A DNA stretch of 31,604 nt from Anaeroplasma sp902783745 (GCA_946617655.1 CAMOKL010000018.1:1-31604); one strand, 5' to 3'; counted from the stretch's first letter, positions 23,076 to 31,369 are shown. The notes: a model not told the origin generated them from the letters alone. A program made the numbers and translations.

Positions 23076-23405
23076 ATGAAAATTGATTTTAATAAAATGG
23101 AAGAAGAAATAAAACCTAATTTCAAAGGTGGAGAAAAAGAATATAGAGTAAAAGATTATACAGATGATCTTAATAAAATTATGCGTGGTAGATTAATCCC
23201 AGGCGCGTCTATAGGTCTTCATACTCATGAGGTAAATAGTGAAATAATATATATTATTAAAGGTTCAGGAAAAACTATTTGTGATGGAGTTGAATTTAGA
23301 TTAAATGAAGGTGATTGTACTTACTGTAAAAAAGGACATAACCATACTTTAATTAATGATACAAATGAAGATTTAATTTTCTTTGCTGTAGTTTGTACGC
23401 AATAA
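23076..23405 (+). CDS. Small cupin-domain protein
   Basis: A 109-residue single-domain cupin. Cupin motif 1 is GASIGLHTHEVNSEIIYIIKG, with metal ligands His49, His51 and Glu56. Motif 2 holds His90 and Asn94 (KGHNHTLIN), so a metal site is complete. Such small cupins bind ligands or catalyse isomerase or dioxygenase steps; the substrate is unknown. It has TTGGAG upstream. No promoter is obvious between the LRR terminator and its start, so it may depend on partial read-through. It ends just before the TetR operator, whose T-run may serve as its terminator. Confidence 0.85.
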   Translation: MKIDFNKMEEEIKPNFKGGEKEYRVKDYTDDLNKIMRGRLIPGASIGLHTHEVNSEIIYIIKGSGKTICDGVEFRLNEGDCTYCKKGHNHTLINDTNEDLIFFAVVCTQ

Positions 23406-23423
23406 TATGTGAAATTATGAAAT

Positions 23424-23450
23424 TGACCATCAGTCATTGACTGTTGGTCA
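23424..23450. promoter_or_regulatory. TetR-type operator, also a possible terminator
   Basis: A 13-base inverted repeat, TGACCATCAGTCA and TGACTGTTGGTCA around a central T, with one mismatched pair. Its right arm contains the -35 of the tetR promoter. Seven T follow (23451-23457), so the same sequence could end transcription of the cupin gene. Confidence 0.7.
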
Positions 23451-23465
23451 TTTTTTTATTATACT
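23437..23465 (+). promoter_or_regulatory. Promoter of the tetR operon
   Basis: TTGACT (23437-23442), 17-base spacer, TATACT (23460-23465). The -35 lies inside the operator, which supports autorepression. Confidence 0.75.
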
Positions 23466-23487
23466 ATCAGCATAAGGATGTGATAGC

Positions 23488-24054
23488 ATGAAAAGAGAAG
23501 ATAAAAAAGAGCTAACTAAAAGTAAAATTTTAGAAGCTGCAAACATTCTAATTAAAGAAAAAGGTCTTGAAGGAATATCAGTTAGTGATATTACATCTAA
23601 GGCTGGTGTTGCTAAGGGTTCTTTTTATATTTATTTTAAGAAGAAAGAAGATATATTATCTGAAATTGCATGCCAAGGCTTAGAAGAATTATATGAATAT
23701 ATAATTAAGGAAGCAGAAACTAAAGATGTTATTCCTTTAGTAAATGAATATATGCATAAATTCATTGAAGGTATTACAGTATATGGTATGCCTATCGCAA
23801 GAAGCTGGCTTAAGATTGGAATGGATGACGAAGAAAGATGTTATTACAATGAAAATATGCTAAATAAATTCTTTGATGTATATAAAAGAAGAGGCATAAT
23901 TAAAGATTTAAATCTAGATAAGCTTGTTGAACAAATTTTATATATATTATTTGGTGATTTAGTATTATGGTGTATGGATGATATGAAAGATCCATATTCT
24001 TATATTGATAGTGCTTTAGTCTCATCATTATTAAGAGACTATATGGAGGATTAA
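23488..24054 (+). CDS. TetR/AcrR-family transcriptional repressor
   Basis: A 188-residue TetR-family regulator. The N-terminal helix-turn-helix lies about 30-53 (ISVSDITSKAGVAKGSFYIYF), preceded by the first helix ILEAANILIKEKG. The C-terminal ligand and dimer domain is family-specific and gives no hint of the ligand. The operator 40 bases upstream covers the promoter, so it should repress itself and the two following genes. AAGGATG is the ribosome site. The DUF3737 gene starts one base after its stop, which makes a tight operon. Confidence 0.92.
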   Translation: MKREDKKELTKSKILEAANILIKEKGLEGISVSDITSKAGVAKGSFYIYFKKKEDILSEIACQGLEELYEYIIKEAETKDVIPLVNEYMHKFIEGITVYGMPIARSWLKIGMDDEERCYYNENMLNKFFDVYKRRGIIKDLNLDKLVEQILYILFGDLVLWCMDDMKDPYSYIDSALVSSLLRDYMED

Positions 24055-24055
24055 G

Positions 24056-24904
24056 ATGAAAAAGGTAATAGAACAACAATTTTTAACAGGTGAACGTGCT
24101 TTATATCACGCAAGAGATTTAGAAATAAATGATACTACTTTTGCGGATGGTGAATCACCTCTAAAGGAAAGTAAAAATATAGTATTAAACAATTCAATAT
24201 TCAAATGGAAATATCCAATGTGGTATTCAGAAAATATAGAAGTTAATGACTCAGTTTTATTAGAAGCTGCAAGAAGTGGTATTTGGTATACAAAAAATAT
24301 TACATTTAAGGATTCAATGATTGAAGCCCCAAAAACATTTAGAAGAAGCTCTAATATTAAGCTTTATAATACAAATATGCCTAATGCTGATGAAACATTA
24401 TGGAATTGTAGTGATATTTATTTAGAAAATGTTTCTGCAAAAGGAAATTATTTTGGTATGAATTCTAAAAATATTAAAGTAAAAAACTTTAATCTAAATG
24501 GTAATTATTTATTTGATGGTGGAGAAAACATTGAAATTGATCATGCTTATTTAATATCTAAAGATTCTTTTTGGAATTGTCGTCATGTAGTTGTTAAAAA
24601 CTCTACAATTATAGGTGAATATATTGGTTGGAATAGCGAAGATGTTACATTTATTAATTGTACAATAGATTCTAATCAAGGATTCTGTTATATGAAAAAT
24701 TTAAAATTAATTAACTGTAAGCTTTTAAATACAGATTTAGCTTTTGAATTTGTATCTGATATTAATGCGGAAGTAAAATCTGAAATTGATTCTGTTAAAA
24801 ACCCTATATCTGGTGTAATTAAAGCTAAAAAAATTAAAGAATTAATTTTAGATAAAACTTTAATTGATCCAAATATGACAAGAATTGAGGTTAAAGAAGA
24901 ATAA
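24056..24904 (+). CDS. DUF3737-family right-handed beta-helix protein
   Basis: A 282-residue soluble protein of DUF3737 type. It shows repeated short strands at about 20-residue intervals with Asn, Trp and aromatic stacks, for example SKNIVLNNSIFKWKYPMWYS, TLWNCSDIYLENVSAKGNY and SFWNCRHVVVKNSTIIGEYIG, split here by position 40-220. This resembles pectate-lyase-like beta helices. No catalytic residues are evident. The family is commonly found near MalY-type aminotransferases and TetR regulators in Bacillota, as here (from memory). Its TAA stop shares one base with the next ATG. Confidence 0.85.
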   Translation: MKKVIEQQFLTGERALYHARDLEINDTTFADGESPLKESKNIVLNNSIFKWKYPMWYSENIEVNDSVLLEAARSGIWYTKNITFKDSMIEAPKTFRRSSNIKLYNTNMPNADETLWNCSDIYLENVSAKGNYFGMNSKNIKVKNFNLNGNYLFDGGENIEIDHAYLISKDSFWNCRHVVVKNSTIIGEYIGWNSEDVTFINCTIDSNQGFCYMKNLKLINCKLLNTDLAFEFVSDINAEVKSEIDSVKNPISGVIKAKKIKELILDKTLIDPNMTRIEVKEE

Positions 24905-26061
24905 TGAAATATGATTTTGATAACGTACCTTCTCGCTTCAATATTAATTCATTAAAGTGGGATTGTAAGGATGATGAGCTTCCAATGTGGGTCGCTGATA
25001 TGGATTTTAGTGTAGCACCTAAAATTAAAGAAGCATTATTAAAAAGAGTTAATGAAGGAACTTTTGGTTATAGTATTTCAAGTGATGAATTTTTTGATTC
25101 ATTCATTAGATTTAATTTAATAAGACATAATATTAAATATGAAAAAGAAGATATTATTATGTCAATAGGGGCAGTACCTGCAATTTCATCTATGGTAAGA
25201 AAAATAACAACACCTGCAGAAAAGGTAGTATTATTAACTCCTGTATATAATATTTTCTTTAATAGTATTTATAATAATGGTAGATATATATTAGAATCTA
25301 ATTTATTATATAACCCAAAAACTCAAGAATATAGTATTGATTTTTCTGATTTAGAAATCAAATTAAGTGATCCTCAAACATCACTTTTAATTCTTTGTAA
25401 TCCTCATAACCCAATTGGTAAGATTTGGAGTGAAGAAGAGCTTTTAAAAATCTTAGAATTAACAAGAAAATATAATGTTAAAATTATCTCAGATGAATTA
25501 CATTGTGATATTGTAACTCCAGGCTTAGAATATACTCCTATTCAAAAGCTTACAAATAAAAATGATAATGTAATATCAATATTATCTGCATCTAAATGCT
25601 TTAACCTTGCAGGATTACAGGCAGCATATGTTATATGTAAGAATAAAGAATTAAACTGGAAAATAAAAAGAGGTCTTAATACTGATGAGGTTGCAGAAGG
25701 TAATGCATTTTATAATGACGCATTTATTGCTGCCTTTGATTCAATTGATTGGTTAGATGAGATGAATGCGTATGTTACAATTAATAAAAGATATGCATAT
25801 GAATTTTTATCTAAAATAAAGGGAGTAAAGCCTATTAAAGGAGATGCAACATATCTTTTATGGGTTGATATAAAAGATATAACAAATGATTCAAAGAAAT
25901 TTGTTGAATTCTTAAGAGAAAAAACAGGTCTTATTATTACAGAAGGAATAGAATATGGCAATAGTGGAGAAGGATTTGTAAGAATAAATCTTGCAACATC
26001 CATATCTAATGTAATAGATGGACTTAATAGATTTAAAACAGGTGTAAAGCTTTATAAATAA
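24904..26061 (+). CDS. MalY/PatB-type PLP aminotransferase / cystathionine beta-lyase
   Basis: A 385-residue fold-type I PLP enzyme. The cofactor Lys231 is in SASKCFNLAGLQ, LCNPHNPIGKIW (about 160-171) and SDELHCDIV (about 195-203) are the other typical MalY segments, and ADMDFSVAP marks the N-terminal substrate region. MalY/PatB enzymes split cystathionine or cysteine S-conjugates to a thiol, pyruvate and ammonia. Its regulation by the linked TetR is inferred. It is translationally coupled to DUF3737 by TAATG overlap, and a strong shared terminator follows. Confidence 0.92.
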   Translation: MKYDFDNVPSRFNINSLKWDCKDDELPMWVADMDFSVAPKIKEALLKRVNEGTFGYSISSDEFFDSFIRFNLIRHNIKYEKEDIIMSIGAVPAISSMVRKITTPAEKVVLLTPVYNIFFNSIYNNGRYILESNLLYNPKTQEYSIDFSDLEIKLSDPQTSLLILCNPHNPIGKIWSEEELLKILELTRKYNVKIISDELHCDIVTPGLEYTPIQKLTNKNDNVISILSASKCFNLAGLQAAYVICKNKELNWKIKRGLNTDEVAEGNAFYNDAFIAAFDSIDWLDEMNAYVTINKRYAYEFLSKIKGVKPIKGDATYLLWVDIKDITNDSKKFVEFLREKTGLIITEGIEYGNSGEGFVRINLATSISNVIDGLNRFKTGVKLYK

Positions 26062-26064
26062 TGC

Positions 26065-26098
26065 AAAAGAGATGGATTAAATTATATCCATCTCTTTT
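26065..26098. terminator. Bidirectional terminator between malY and rsuA-type genes
   Basis: A perfect 12-bp stem AAAAGAGATGGA/TCCATCTCTTTT with a 10-base loop. It serves both convergent genes, and the stop of the minus-strand gene (26077-26079) is in the loop. Confidence 0.88.
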
Positions 26099-26724
26099 AT
26101 CTCTCCACACTTTAAATCATTAAGCTCATATTTACCAATTTTAATTCTAAATAAATCTATAACTTTATTTCCATTTAGCTTAGTTATATTTCTTATTTGA
26201 TGATATACACCCTCACTTAATATAAGCTTAAGTTTTCTTATAGATATTACTTCATATTTAATAGGCGTAGTTTTCCTTCCTCTTATTATATATTCTTTAT
26301 CAAATCCAGCTAAGAATTCTTTAGTAATATCTTTTTCAAATTCAACAATATATGTCTTTTTAATATCATTTGATGTTTGAATATAATTTATAAAATCACC
26401 ATCATTAGATAATATCATTAATCCATAAGAATCTTTATCTAATCTTCCTGCAACCATTAATTTTAAATCAATATCAATATTATTAATATAGCTTTCTTTT
26501 TTAGAAGAAATGGTTGATTCTATACCTTTTGGCTTAAAATATAAAAAATACCTAAATTTAGGCCTTTTAATGATATTACCATTACATTTAACTATATCAG
26601 TATCATTAATATATGTAGTTAATGGTACTATTTTATCATTTACTGTTATTAAATTATTATTAAATAGATTAATACATTCACTTTTAGTATATCCATTTAG
26701 TTTAATTAATTTATATAGTCTCAA
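26077..26724 (-). CDS. RsuA-family 16S rRNA pseudouridine synthase
   Basis: A 215-residue enzyme. An S4 RNA-binding domain spans about 1-55, and the catalytic Asp lies in GRLDKDSYGLMILSNDG (about 93-109), the RsuA/RluB/E/F signature. EGVYHQIRNI near residue 172 is the second family motif. It would convert uridine to pseudouridine in ribosomal RNA, most likely position 516 of 16S rRNA if it is RsuA. The start is a TTG at 26724, with GGTGAT just upstream; no ATG is available before residue 90. Its own promoter was not clear. Confidence 0.85.
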   Translation of the reverse strand: MRLYKLIKLNGYTKSECINLFNNNLITVNDKIVPLTTYINDTDIVKCNGNIIKRPKFRYFLYFKPKGIESTISSKKESYINNIDIDLKLMVAGRLDKDSYGLMILSNDGDFINYIQTSNDIKKTYIVEFEKDITKEFLAGFDKEYIIRGRKTTPIKYEVISIRKLKLILSEGVYHQIRNITKLNGNKVIDLFRIKIGKYELNDLKCGEIKEMDII

Positions 26725-26759
26725 AATATCACCATATATATTTTAGCATAATATATTAT

Positions 26760-26788
26760 TTGACAAATACCCTATGGGGGTATATAAT
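26760..26788 (+). promoter_or_regulatory. Promoter of the copper-efflux operon
   Basis: TTGACA (26760-26765), 17-base spacer, TATAAT (26783-26788), a full consensus match. Confidence 0.88.
26767..26783. promoter_or_regulatory. CsoR operator
   Basis: ATACCCTATGGGGGTAT, a pseudopalindrome of G and C tracts typical of CsoR sites, fills the spacer of the promoter. Bound CsoR would block RNA polymerase until copper releases it. Confidence 0.85.
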
Positions 26789-26811
26789 TTGTGTTAGAAA
26801 GAAGTGATAAT

Positions 26812-27108
26812 ATGGAATGCGAAAATTGCTTAGAAAAGAAGACTATAAGAAGCGATGATGATAAAAAGAAGCTTATTTCAAGAATTAATAGAATTAAAGG
26901 ACAAATGGATGGAATAGGCAAAATGATTAATGATGATAGATATTGTGGTGATATTTTGATTCAGCTTGCAGCAATATCTTCATCAGTAAAATCATTATCA
27001 TCTTTAATTTTTGAAAGACACATGCATTCATGTGTTGCAAAAAGTATTAAGGAAGGAGATACATCTACAATAGATGAAATTGTAGAACTATTTAAAAAAT
27101 TCTCATGA
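26812..27108 (+). CDS. csoR: CsoR copper-sensing repressor
   Basis: A 98-residue all-helical repressor that releases DNA when it binds Cu(I). The Cu ligands Cys45, His70 and Cys74 keep the exact 25 and 4 residue spacing of CsoR. An N-terminal CENC pair (Cys3, Cys6) is an extra possible metal site. The ATG at 26812 is used because GTG 26791 lies only 3 bases after the -10 and would precede the transcript. It overlaps copA by 4 bases (ATGA), and its TGA stop is the only one in the window, followed at once by TAA. Confidence 0.92.
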   Translation: MECENCLEKKTIRSDDDKKKLISRINRIKGQMDGIGKMINDDRYCGDILIQLAAISSSVKSLSSLIFERHMHSCVAKSIKEGDTSTIDEIVELFKKFS

Positions 27109-29723
27109 TAAAAGAAAAATATAATGTTTTAGGTATGACATGTGCAGCATGCCAAGCACATGTTACTAAGGCAGTATCTAAGATTGATGGTGTTAAGGAA
27201 TGTAATGTTAATCTTTTAACAAATACTATGGAAGTAGAATATGATAAAGATAAAGTTACAGAAGATATTATTAATAAGGCAGTATCTGATGCAGGATATA
27301 GCTCAAGTAGGCTTGGCTCTAAAAAAGAAGATAGCAAATATAATCTAAGAGATACCCTAGAAGATCATGAAACTAAAAAGATTTTAAAAAGATTAATAAT
27401 ATCATTTATTTTTTTAATTCCTTTATTTTATCTTTCAATGGGATATATGCTAAATTGGCCAATAGGTGAATTAAAAAATAACTCAATAGCTCTAGCATTA
27501 ATATTATTAATATTATCAACAATTATAATGTATATTAATAAGGTGTTTTATATTAATGGCTTTAAAGCTTTAATACATTTATCACCAAATATGGATACAC
27601 TTGTTGCGTTAGGTAGTATGGTTGCATATATATATTCAATTGTTTTGATGTTTATAATGTCATATTATGCAACTATAGGAATGGATATGGATTTATTAAT
27701 GAAATATTCAATGAACCTAACATTTGAAACTGCAGGTATGGTACCTACATTAATTACTATTGGTAAATGCTTAGAATCATATTCTAAGGGTAAAACTACT
27801 AATGCATTAAAGGCATTGATGGATTTATCGCCAAAAGAAGCAATAATTATAAAGGATGGAAAAGAAGTTTTAATAAACGCTAAGGATGTTTTAGTAGATG
27901 ATATATTTATTGTAAAACCAGGTATGCAAATACCTGTAGATGGAATTGTTATTGATGGTATTTCATCTATTGATGAAGCAATGCTTACAGGAGAATCTAT
28001 TCCTGTAGATAAAAAGAAGGATAGCTTTTTATATGCAGGTACATTTAATAAGAATGGTACATTAAAATGTAAGGCATTACATGTAGGAGAAGATACATCA
28101 TTAAATCAAATAATAAAGATGGTATATGATGCAAATGCGACAAAAGCTCCTATCGCAAAAATTGCAGATAAGGTATCAGGTATTTTTGTACCAGTTGTAA
28201 TTACTATTTCTTTAATTGTATTTATATTATGGATGACATTAGGATTTAATTATTCTAAATCATTAAATGAATTACCAATTACTTATGCATTAGAAAGAGC
28301 GATATCAGTACTTGTTATATCATGCCCTTGTGCTTTAGGTCTTGCAACACCTGTTGCAATAATGGTTGCATCAGGTAAGGGTGCAAAATCAGGTATTTTA
28401 TTTAAAAATGCAATATCACTTGAAGGATCAGGTAAAGCTAAAATAGTAGTACTTGATAAGACAGGTACAATTACAAAAGGTGAAGCACAGGTTACTGATG
28501 TAATAGAATATGGAATTAGTAAGGATGAATTTTTAAAGCTTGCTGCATCAATTGAGGCTAATTCAGGGCACCCTCTTGCTTTAGCAATATCTAATTATTG
28601 TAAAGATATTTCATCTTTATATGAGGTTTCAGATTTTAGCAATTTAGAAGGTATGGGTGTTAAAGGTATCATAAATGATAAAGAAATATTTGCCATAAAT
28701 TATAAAACTGCATCTAATATAATAGATGCAAGTATTATAAAAGATAAGGTAGAAGAATTATCACAAATGGGTAAGACACCTATGGTATTTATTTATGATA
28801 ATAAGATAATTGGTATTATTGCAGTATCTGATGTTATAAAAGAAGATTCAATAGATGCAATATCTGAATTTTATAAATTAGGTATTACACCAATTATGCT
28901 AACAGGTGATAATAGTATTACTGCAAAATATATCGCAGATAAGGTAGGCATTAAATATTTTATTTCAGATGTTTTACCTAAAGGTAAAAAAGATGTAATT
29001 AAAGAGCTTAAAAAATATGGTAATGTTATTATGATAGGTGATGGTATTAATGATGCAGTTGCACTTGCAGAAGCAAATATCGGTATTGCAATAGGAAAAG
29101 GAAGCGATATTGCAATAGATCAAGCATCAATAGTACTTGTAAAATCAAGTCTTAGGGATGCCGCATCAGCAATAAGATTATCAAAATATACATTATTAAA
29201 TATTAAAGAAAACTTATTCTGGGCATTCTTTTATAACTTAATTATGATACCTATTGCCGCTGGCGCATTTAGTATGACAAATATAGAATTCTTAGCTAAA
29301 ATGAAACCATGGTATGGTGCTTTAGCTATGTCATTATCATCATTTTTTGTAGTAATGAATTCATTAAGAATTAATTTATTTAATCCATATAAAAATAGAA
29401 GTAATAAAAAGAACTATATAATAAATGATGAAATATTTAATAATATAAATAAAAATATAGAAGAATATAAGAATGTAATAGAAATAAATAAATTTAAAAA
29501 AGAAGAATATAATGCTATAATCGATATAGAAGGTATGATGTGTGAGATGTGCGTTAAGCATGTTAAGGATGCATTAGAATCAATTAATGGTATTTCAAAT
29601 GTTAATGTTTCATTAGATGATAATAACGCTAAAGTTTTAATAGATAATGTATCAGATGATGAAATTATTAACGTAATTGAAAAAGAAGATTATAAAGTAG
29701 TAAATATAAAAAGGAGACAATAA
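27105..29723 (+). CDS. copA: Copper-exporting P1B-type ATPase with N- and C-terminal HMA domains
   Basis: An 872-residue Cu(I) export ATPase of the inner membrane. An N-terminal HMA domain (Cys13-x2-Cys16 in MTCAACQ) is followed by eight membrane segments, the TGES loop, CPC (Cys407-Pro-Cys409) in membrane helix 6, DKTGT (Asp451), the HP motif (SGHPLAL) and GDGINDAVAL. The TM8 segment SLSSFFVVMNSLR fits copper pumps. After an Asn/Lys-rich linker of about 45 residues lies a second HMA domain with Cys813-x2-Cys816 (MMCEMC). A C-terminal HMA is uncommon; most CopA have them at the N end. No ribosome site is visible, so translation is probably coupled to csoR. Confidence 0.95.
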   Translation: MIKEKYNVLGMTCAACQAHVTKAVSKIDGVKECNVNLLTNTMEVEYDKDKVTEDIINKAVSDAGYSSSRLGSKKEDSKYNLRDTLEDHETKKILKRLIISFIFLIPLFYLSMGYMLNWPIGELKNNSIALALILLILSTIIMYINKVFYINGFKALIHLSPNMDTLVALGSMVAYIYSIVLMFIMSYYATIGMDMDLLMKYSMNLTFETAGMVPTLITIGKCLESYSKGKTTNALKALMDLSPKEAIIIKDGKEVLINAKDVLVDDIFIVKPGMQIPVDGIVIDGISSIDEAMLTGESIPVDKKKDSFLYAGTFNKNGTLKCKALHVGEDTSLNQIIKMVYDANATKAPIAKIADKVSGIFVPVVITISLIVFILWMTLGFNYSKSLNELPITYALERAISVLVISCPCALGLATPVAIMVASGKGAKSGILFKNAISLEGSGKAKIVVLDKTGTITKGEAQVTDVIEYGISKDEFLKLAASIEANSGHPLALAISNYCKDISSLYEVSDFSNLEGMGVKGIINDKEIFAINYKTASNIIDASIIKDKVEELSQMGKTPMVFIYDNKIIGIIAVSDVIKEDSIDAISEFYKLGITPIMLTGDNSITAKYIADKVGIKYFISDVLPKGKKDVIKELKKYGNVIMIGDGINDAVALAEANIGIAIGKGSDIAIDQASIVLVKSSLRDAASAIRLSKYTLLNIKENLFWAFFYNLIMIPIAAGAFSMTNIEFLAKMKPWYGALAMSLSSFFVVMNSLRINLFNPYKNRSNKKNYIINDEIFNNINKNIEEYKNVIEINKFKKEEYNAIIDIEGMMCEMCVKHVKDALESINGISNVNVSLDDNNAKVLIDNVSDDEIINVIEKEDYKVVNIKRRQ

Positions 29724-29724
29724 T

Positions 29725-29925
29725 ATGACAACAACTACAGTATTAAACGTAAATGGAATGAAGTGCATGCACTGTAAGAAGAGAGTAGAAGATGCATGTA
29801 TGGGTGTAAAAGGAGTATTAAATGCTTCTGCATCACTTGAAGGAAAAACAGTTACAATTGATCACAATGATGCATCAATTGAAGAAATTAAGAAGGCTAT
29901 TATTAAAGCTGGTTATGATGCATAA
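29725..29925 (+). CDS. copZ: CopZ copper chaperone
   Basis: A 66-residue stand-alone HMA domain with Cys14-x2-Cys17 (GMKCMHCKK) and a KAGYDA ending. It binds Cu(I) in the cytoplasm and hands it to CopA and CsoR. The gene begins one base after copA, with GGAGA as ribosome site, and closes the operon. Its sequence differs from both HMA domains of CopA, so a recent duplication is unlikely. Confidence 0.93.
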   Translation: MTTTTVLNVNGMKCMHCKKRVEDACMGVKGVLNASASLEGKTVTIDHNDASIEEIKKAIIKAGYDA

Positions 29926-29935
29926 TAATTAAATT

Positions 29936-29957
29936 AGATGGCACAGCCATCTTTTTT
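29936..29957 (+). terminator. Terminator after copZ
   Basis: A 7-bp stem AGATGGC/GCCATCT with a 3-base loop and a run of T. Confidence 0.88.
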
Positions 29958-29988
29958 AATTTATAATGAAATTTTCAATTATTTTATA

Positions 29989-30017
29989 TTGAAAAAATAT
30001 TGAAAAAATCTTAAAAT
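29989..30017 (+). promoter_or_regulatory. Promoter of the MscS gene
   Basis: TTGAAA (29989-29994), 17-base spacer, TAAAAT (30012-30017). Confidence 0.6.
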
Positions 30018-30055
30018 TATATTGTTTGTTTTGGGAGCTTTTTGGAGGTTTTTAA

Positions 30056-30973
30056 ATGTTTGATTTATTTAGAAGTTTAGCTGCAGGAGAACCAACTACT
30101 ACAACTGAAGAAATAGTAACTACATCAGGGGCTATTGCAGATAATACATTAAAACAATTCTCATGGGCAGACATATGGACTGAAATTGTTAAATGGGCAA
30201 CTACAACAGGAATTAAAATATTAATTTCTTTAATAGTTTTAATTGTTTGCTTTAAGATTATAAATGTCGTTTGTAAGAAGATAACAAAGAGATTAAATAA
30301 TAAAAAGGCTGATGCAACTTTATCTAAGGTTTTAGTGTCATTTACAAGAATTGTATTAAAGATATTAGTTGTTGTTTGCATTATAGGATATTTAGGATTT
30401 GAGCTTTCTGCAATATCTGCAGTTATTGCATCAATAGGTGTAGGCTTGTCACTTGCCCTACAAGGTACATTATCAAATTTCGCAGCTGGTGTTATCATCG
30501 TTGTTATGAGACCATTTAAGCTTGGTGATTATATTACATCAAATGGTGAAAGTGGTACAGTTGAAGATATTAAATTATACTATACAACAATTGTTACAGT
30601 AGATAATAGAGTTGTATATATACCAAATAATACTTTAGCAAATAATGTAATAGTAAACGTATCTGTAAAGGATTTAAGAAGATGCGATCTTGTTGTATCA
30701 GTATCATATGATACTAACCTAGAATTTGCTAAAAACATTATTAAGCAAGTATGTAACTCAACAGATTTAGCATTAAGACAACCACAAGAACCATTTGTTG
30801 AGGTTAAAACATATGAATCATCAAGCGTTGATTTCACAGTAAGATGCTGGTGTAATAGAGTAGATTATTGGAATCTTTATTTCTATTTAGTAAAAGAAAT
30901 TAAGAATGCATTAGATGAAAATGGTATTGAAATTCCATATAATCAGCTTGATGTACATGTTAAAAAAGATTAA
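30056..30973 (+). CDS. mscS: MscS-family small-conductance mechanosensitive channel
   Basis: A 305-residue membrane channel that opens under membrane tension and protects against hypo-osmotic shock. It has a Thr/Glu-rich N-terminal stretch, three transmembrane segments (about 53-73, 98-120, 122-148) and the Gly/Ala-rich pore helix IASIGVGLSLALQGTLSNFAAG. FKLGDYI and the beta-domain segment VVYIPNNTLANNVIVN follow, then a mixed alpha/beta C-terminal cage ending near LDVHVKK. This matches the full MscS architecture. GGAGG is the ribosome site. It is a single-gene unit. Confidence 0.93.
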   Translation: MFDLFRSLAAGEPTTTTEEIVTTSGAIADNTLKQFSWADIWTEIVKWATTTGIKILISLIVLIVCFKIINVVCKKITKRLNNKKADATLSKVLVSFTRIVLKILVVVCIIGYLGFELSAISAVIASIGVGLSLALQGTLSNFAAGVIIVVMRPFKLGDYITSNGESGTVEDIKLYYTTIVTVDNRVVYIPNNTLANNVIVNVSVKDLRRCDLVVSVSYDTNLEFAKNIIKQVCNSTDLALRQPQEPFVEVKTYESSSVDFTVRCWCNRVDYWNLYFYLVKEIKNALDENGIEIPYNQLDVHVKKD

Positions 30974-31000
30974 AAAGAAGGAAATTTTTTCCTTCTTTTT
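30972..31000 (+). terminator. Terminator after mscS
   Basis: A 10-bp stem AAAAAGAAGG/CCTTCTTTTT that can extend into the AAA/TTT loop ends, with a T-run. The first stem bases abut the stop codon. Confidence 0.85.
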
Positions 31001-31030
31001 AACTTACATAAAATTTAAATTTATGATAGA

Positions 31031-31043
31031 ATACTAATAGTAT
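31031..31043. promoter_or_regulatory. Short inverted repeat before the Veg-like gene
   Basis: ATACTAATAGTAT is a 5-3-5 inverted repeat directly after a TAGAAT -10-like element. It may be an operator. Evidence is weak. Confidence 0.3.
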
Positions 31044-31080
31044 CATAGCTATAAAAAGCTTGTATACAAGAGAGGTAGCT

Positions 31081-31335
31081 ATGAATTCATTTACAGAAGA
31101 AGATATAATAAAATTAAGAACATTATTAAAAAATAGAATGGATACTAATCCAAATATTACAATTAAAATAAGCCAAAAAAGACACCAAGTAATTAACGCA
31201 AAATCAATTATTACAGGTGTTTATGAAAGATTTATCACAATATCTAGTATAGTAAATGGATATAATGAATCTTTTACTATTAATTTAAAAGATATTATAA
31301 TGGGTCAATTTATAATAAATGAAATATTTAAATAA
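31081..31335 (+). CDS. Small Veg-like protein
   Basis: An 84-residue protein. Its layout fits the Veg family: a helical start (FTEEDIIKLRTLLKNRM), then ITIKISQKRHQVINAKSIITGVY and ERFITIS, and an ending ESFTINLKDIIMGQFIIN that parallels the Veg SYSY-DIL segment. B. subtilis Veg is a small protein linked to biofilm matrix regulation. Similarity is at the level of pattern only. The ATG at 31081 has AGAGG seven bases upstream; a TTG at 31060 is rejected. A strong terminator follows, so it is monocistronic. Confidence 0.55.
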   Translation: MNSFTEEDIIKLRTLLKNRMDTNPNITIKISQKRHQVINAKSIITGVYERFITISSIVNGYNESFTINLKDIIMGQFIINEIFK

Positions 31336-31341
31336 TTAATT

Positions 31342-31369
31342 AAAAAATGGGTTTTCCCATTTTTTTTAT
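31342..31369 (+). terminator. Terminator after the Veg-like gene
   Basis: A 10-bp stem AAAAAATGGG/CCCATTTTTT with loop TTTT and a long T-run. Confidence 0.9.

Noticed and set aside
26791..26811. GTG start for CsoR
   Set aside because: It lies only 3 bases after the -10 element, before the expected transcript start.
27105..27111. TGA read as tryptophan (genetic code 4)
   Set aside because: Trp is TGG in the genes checked and all 36 genes are intact under the standard bacterial code; the csoR case alone is not decisive.
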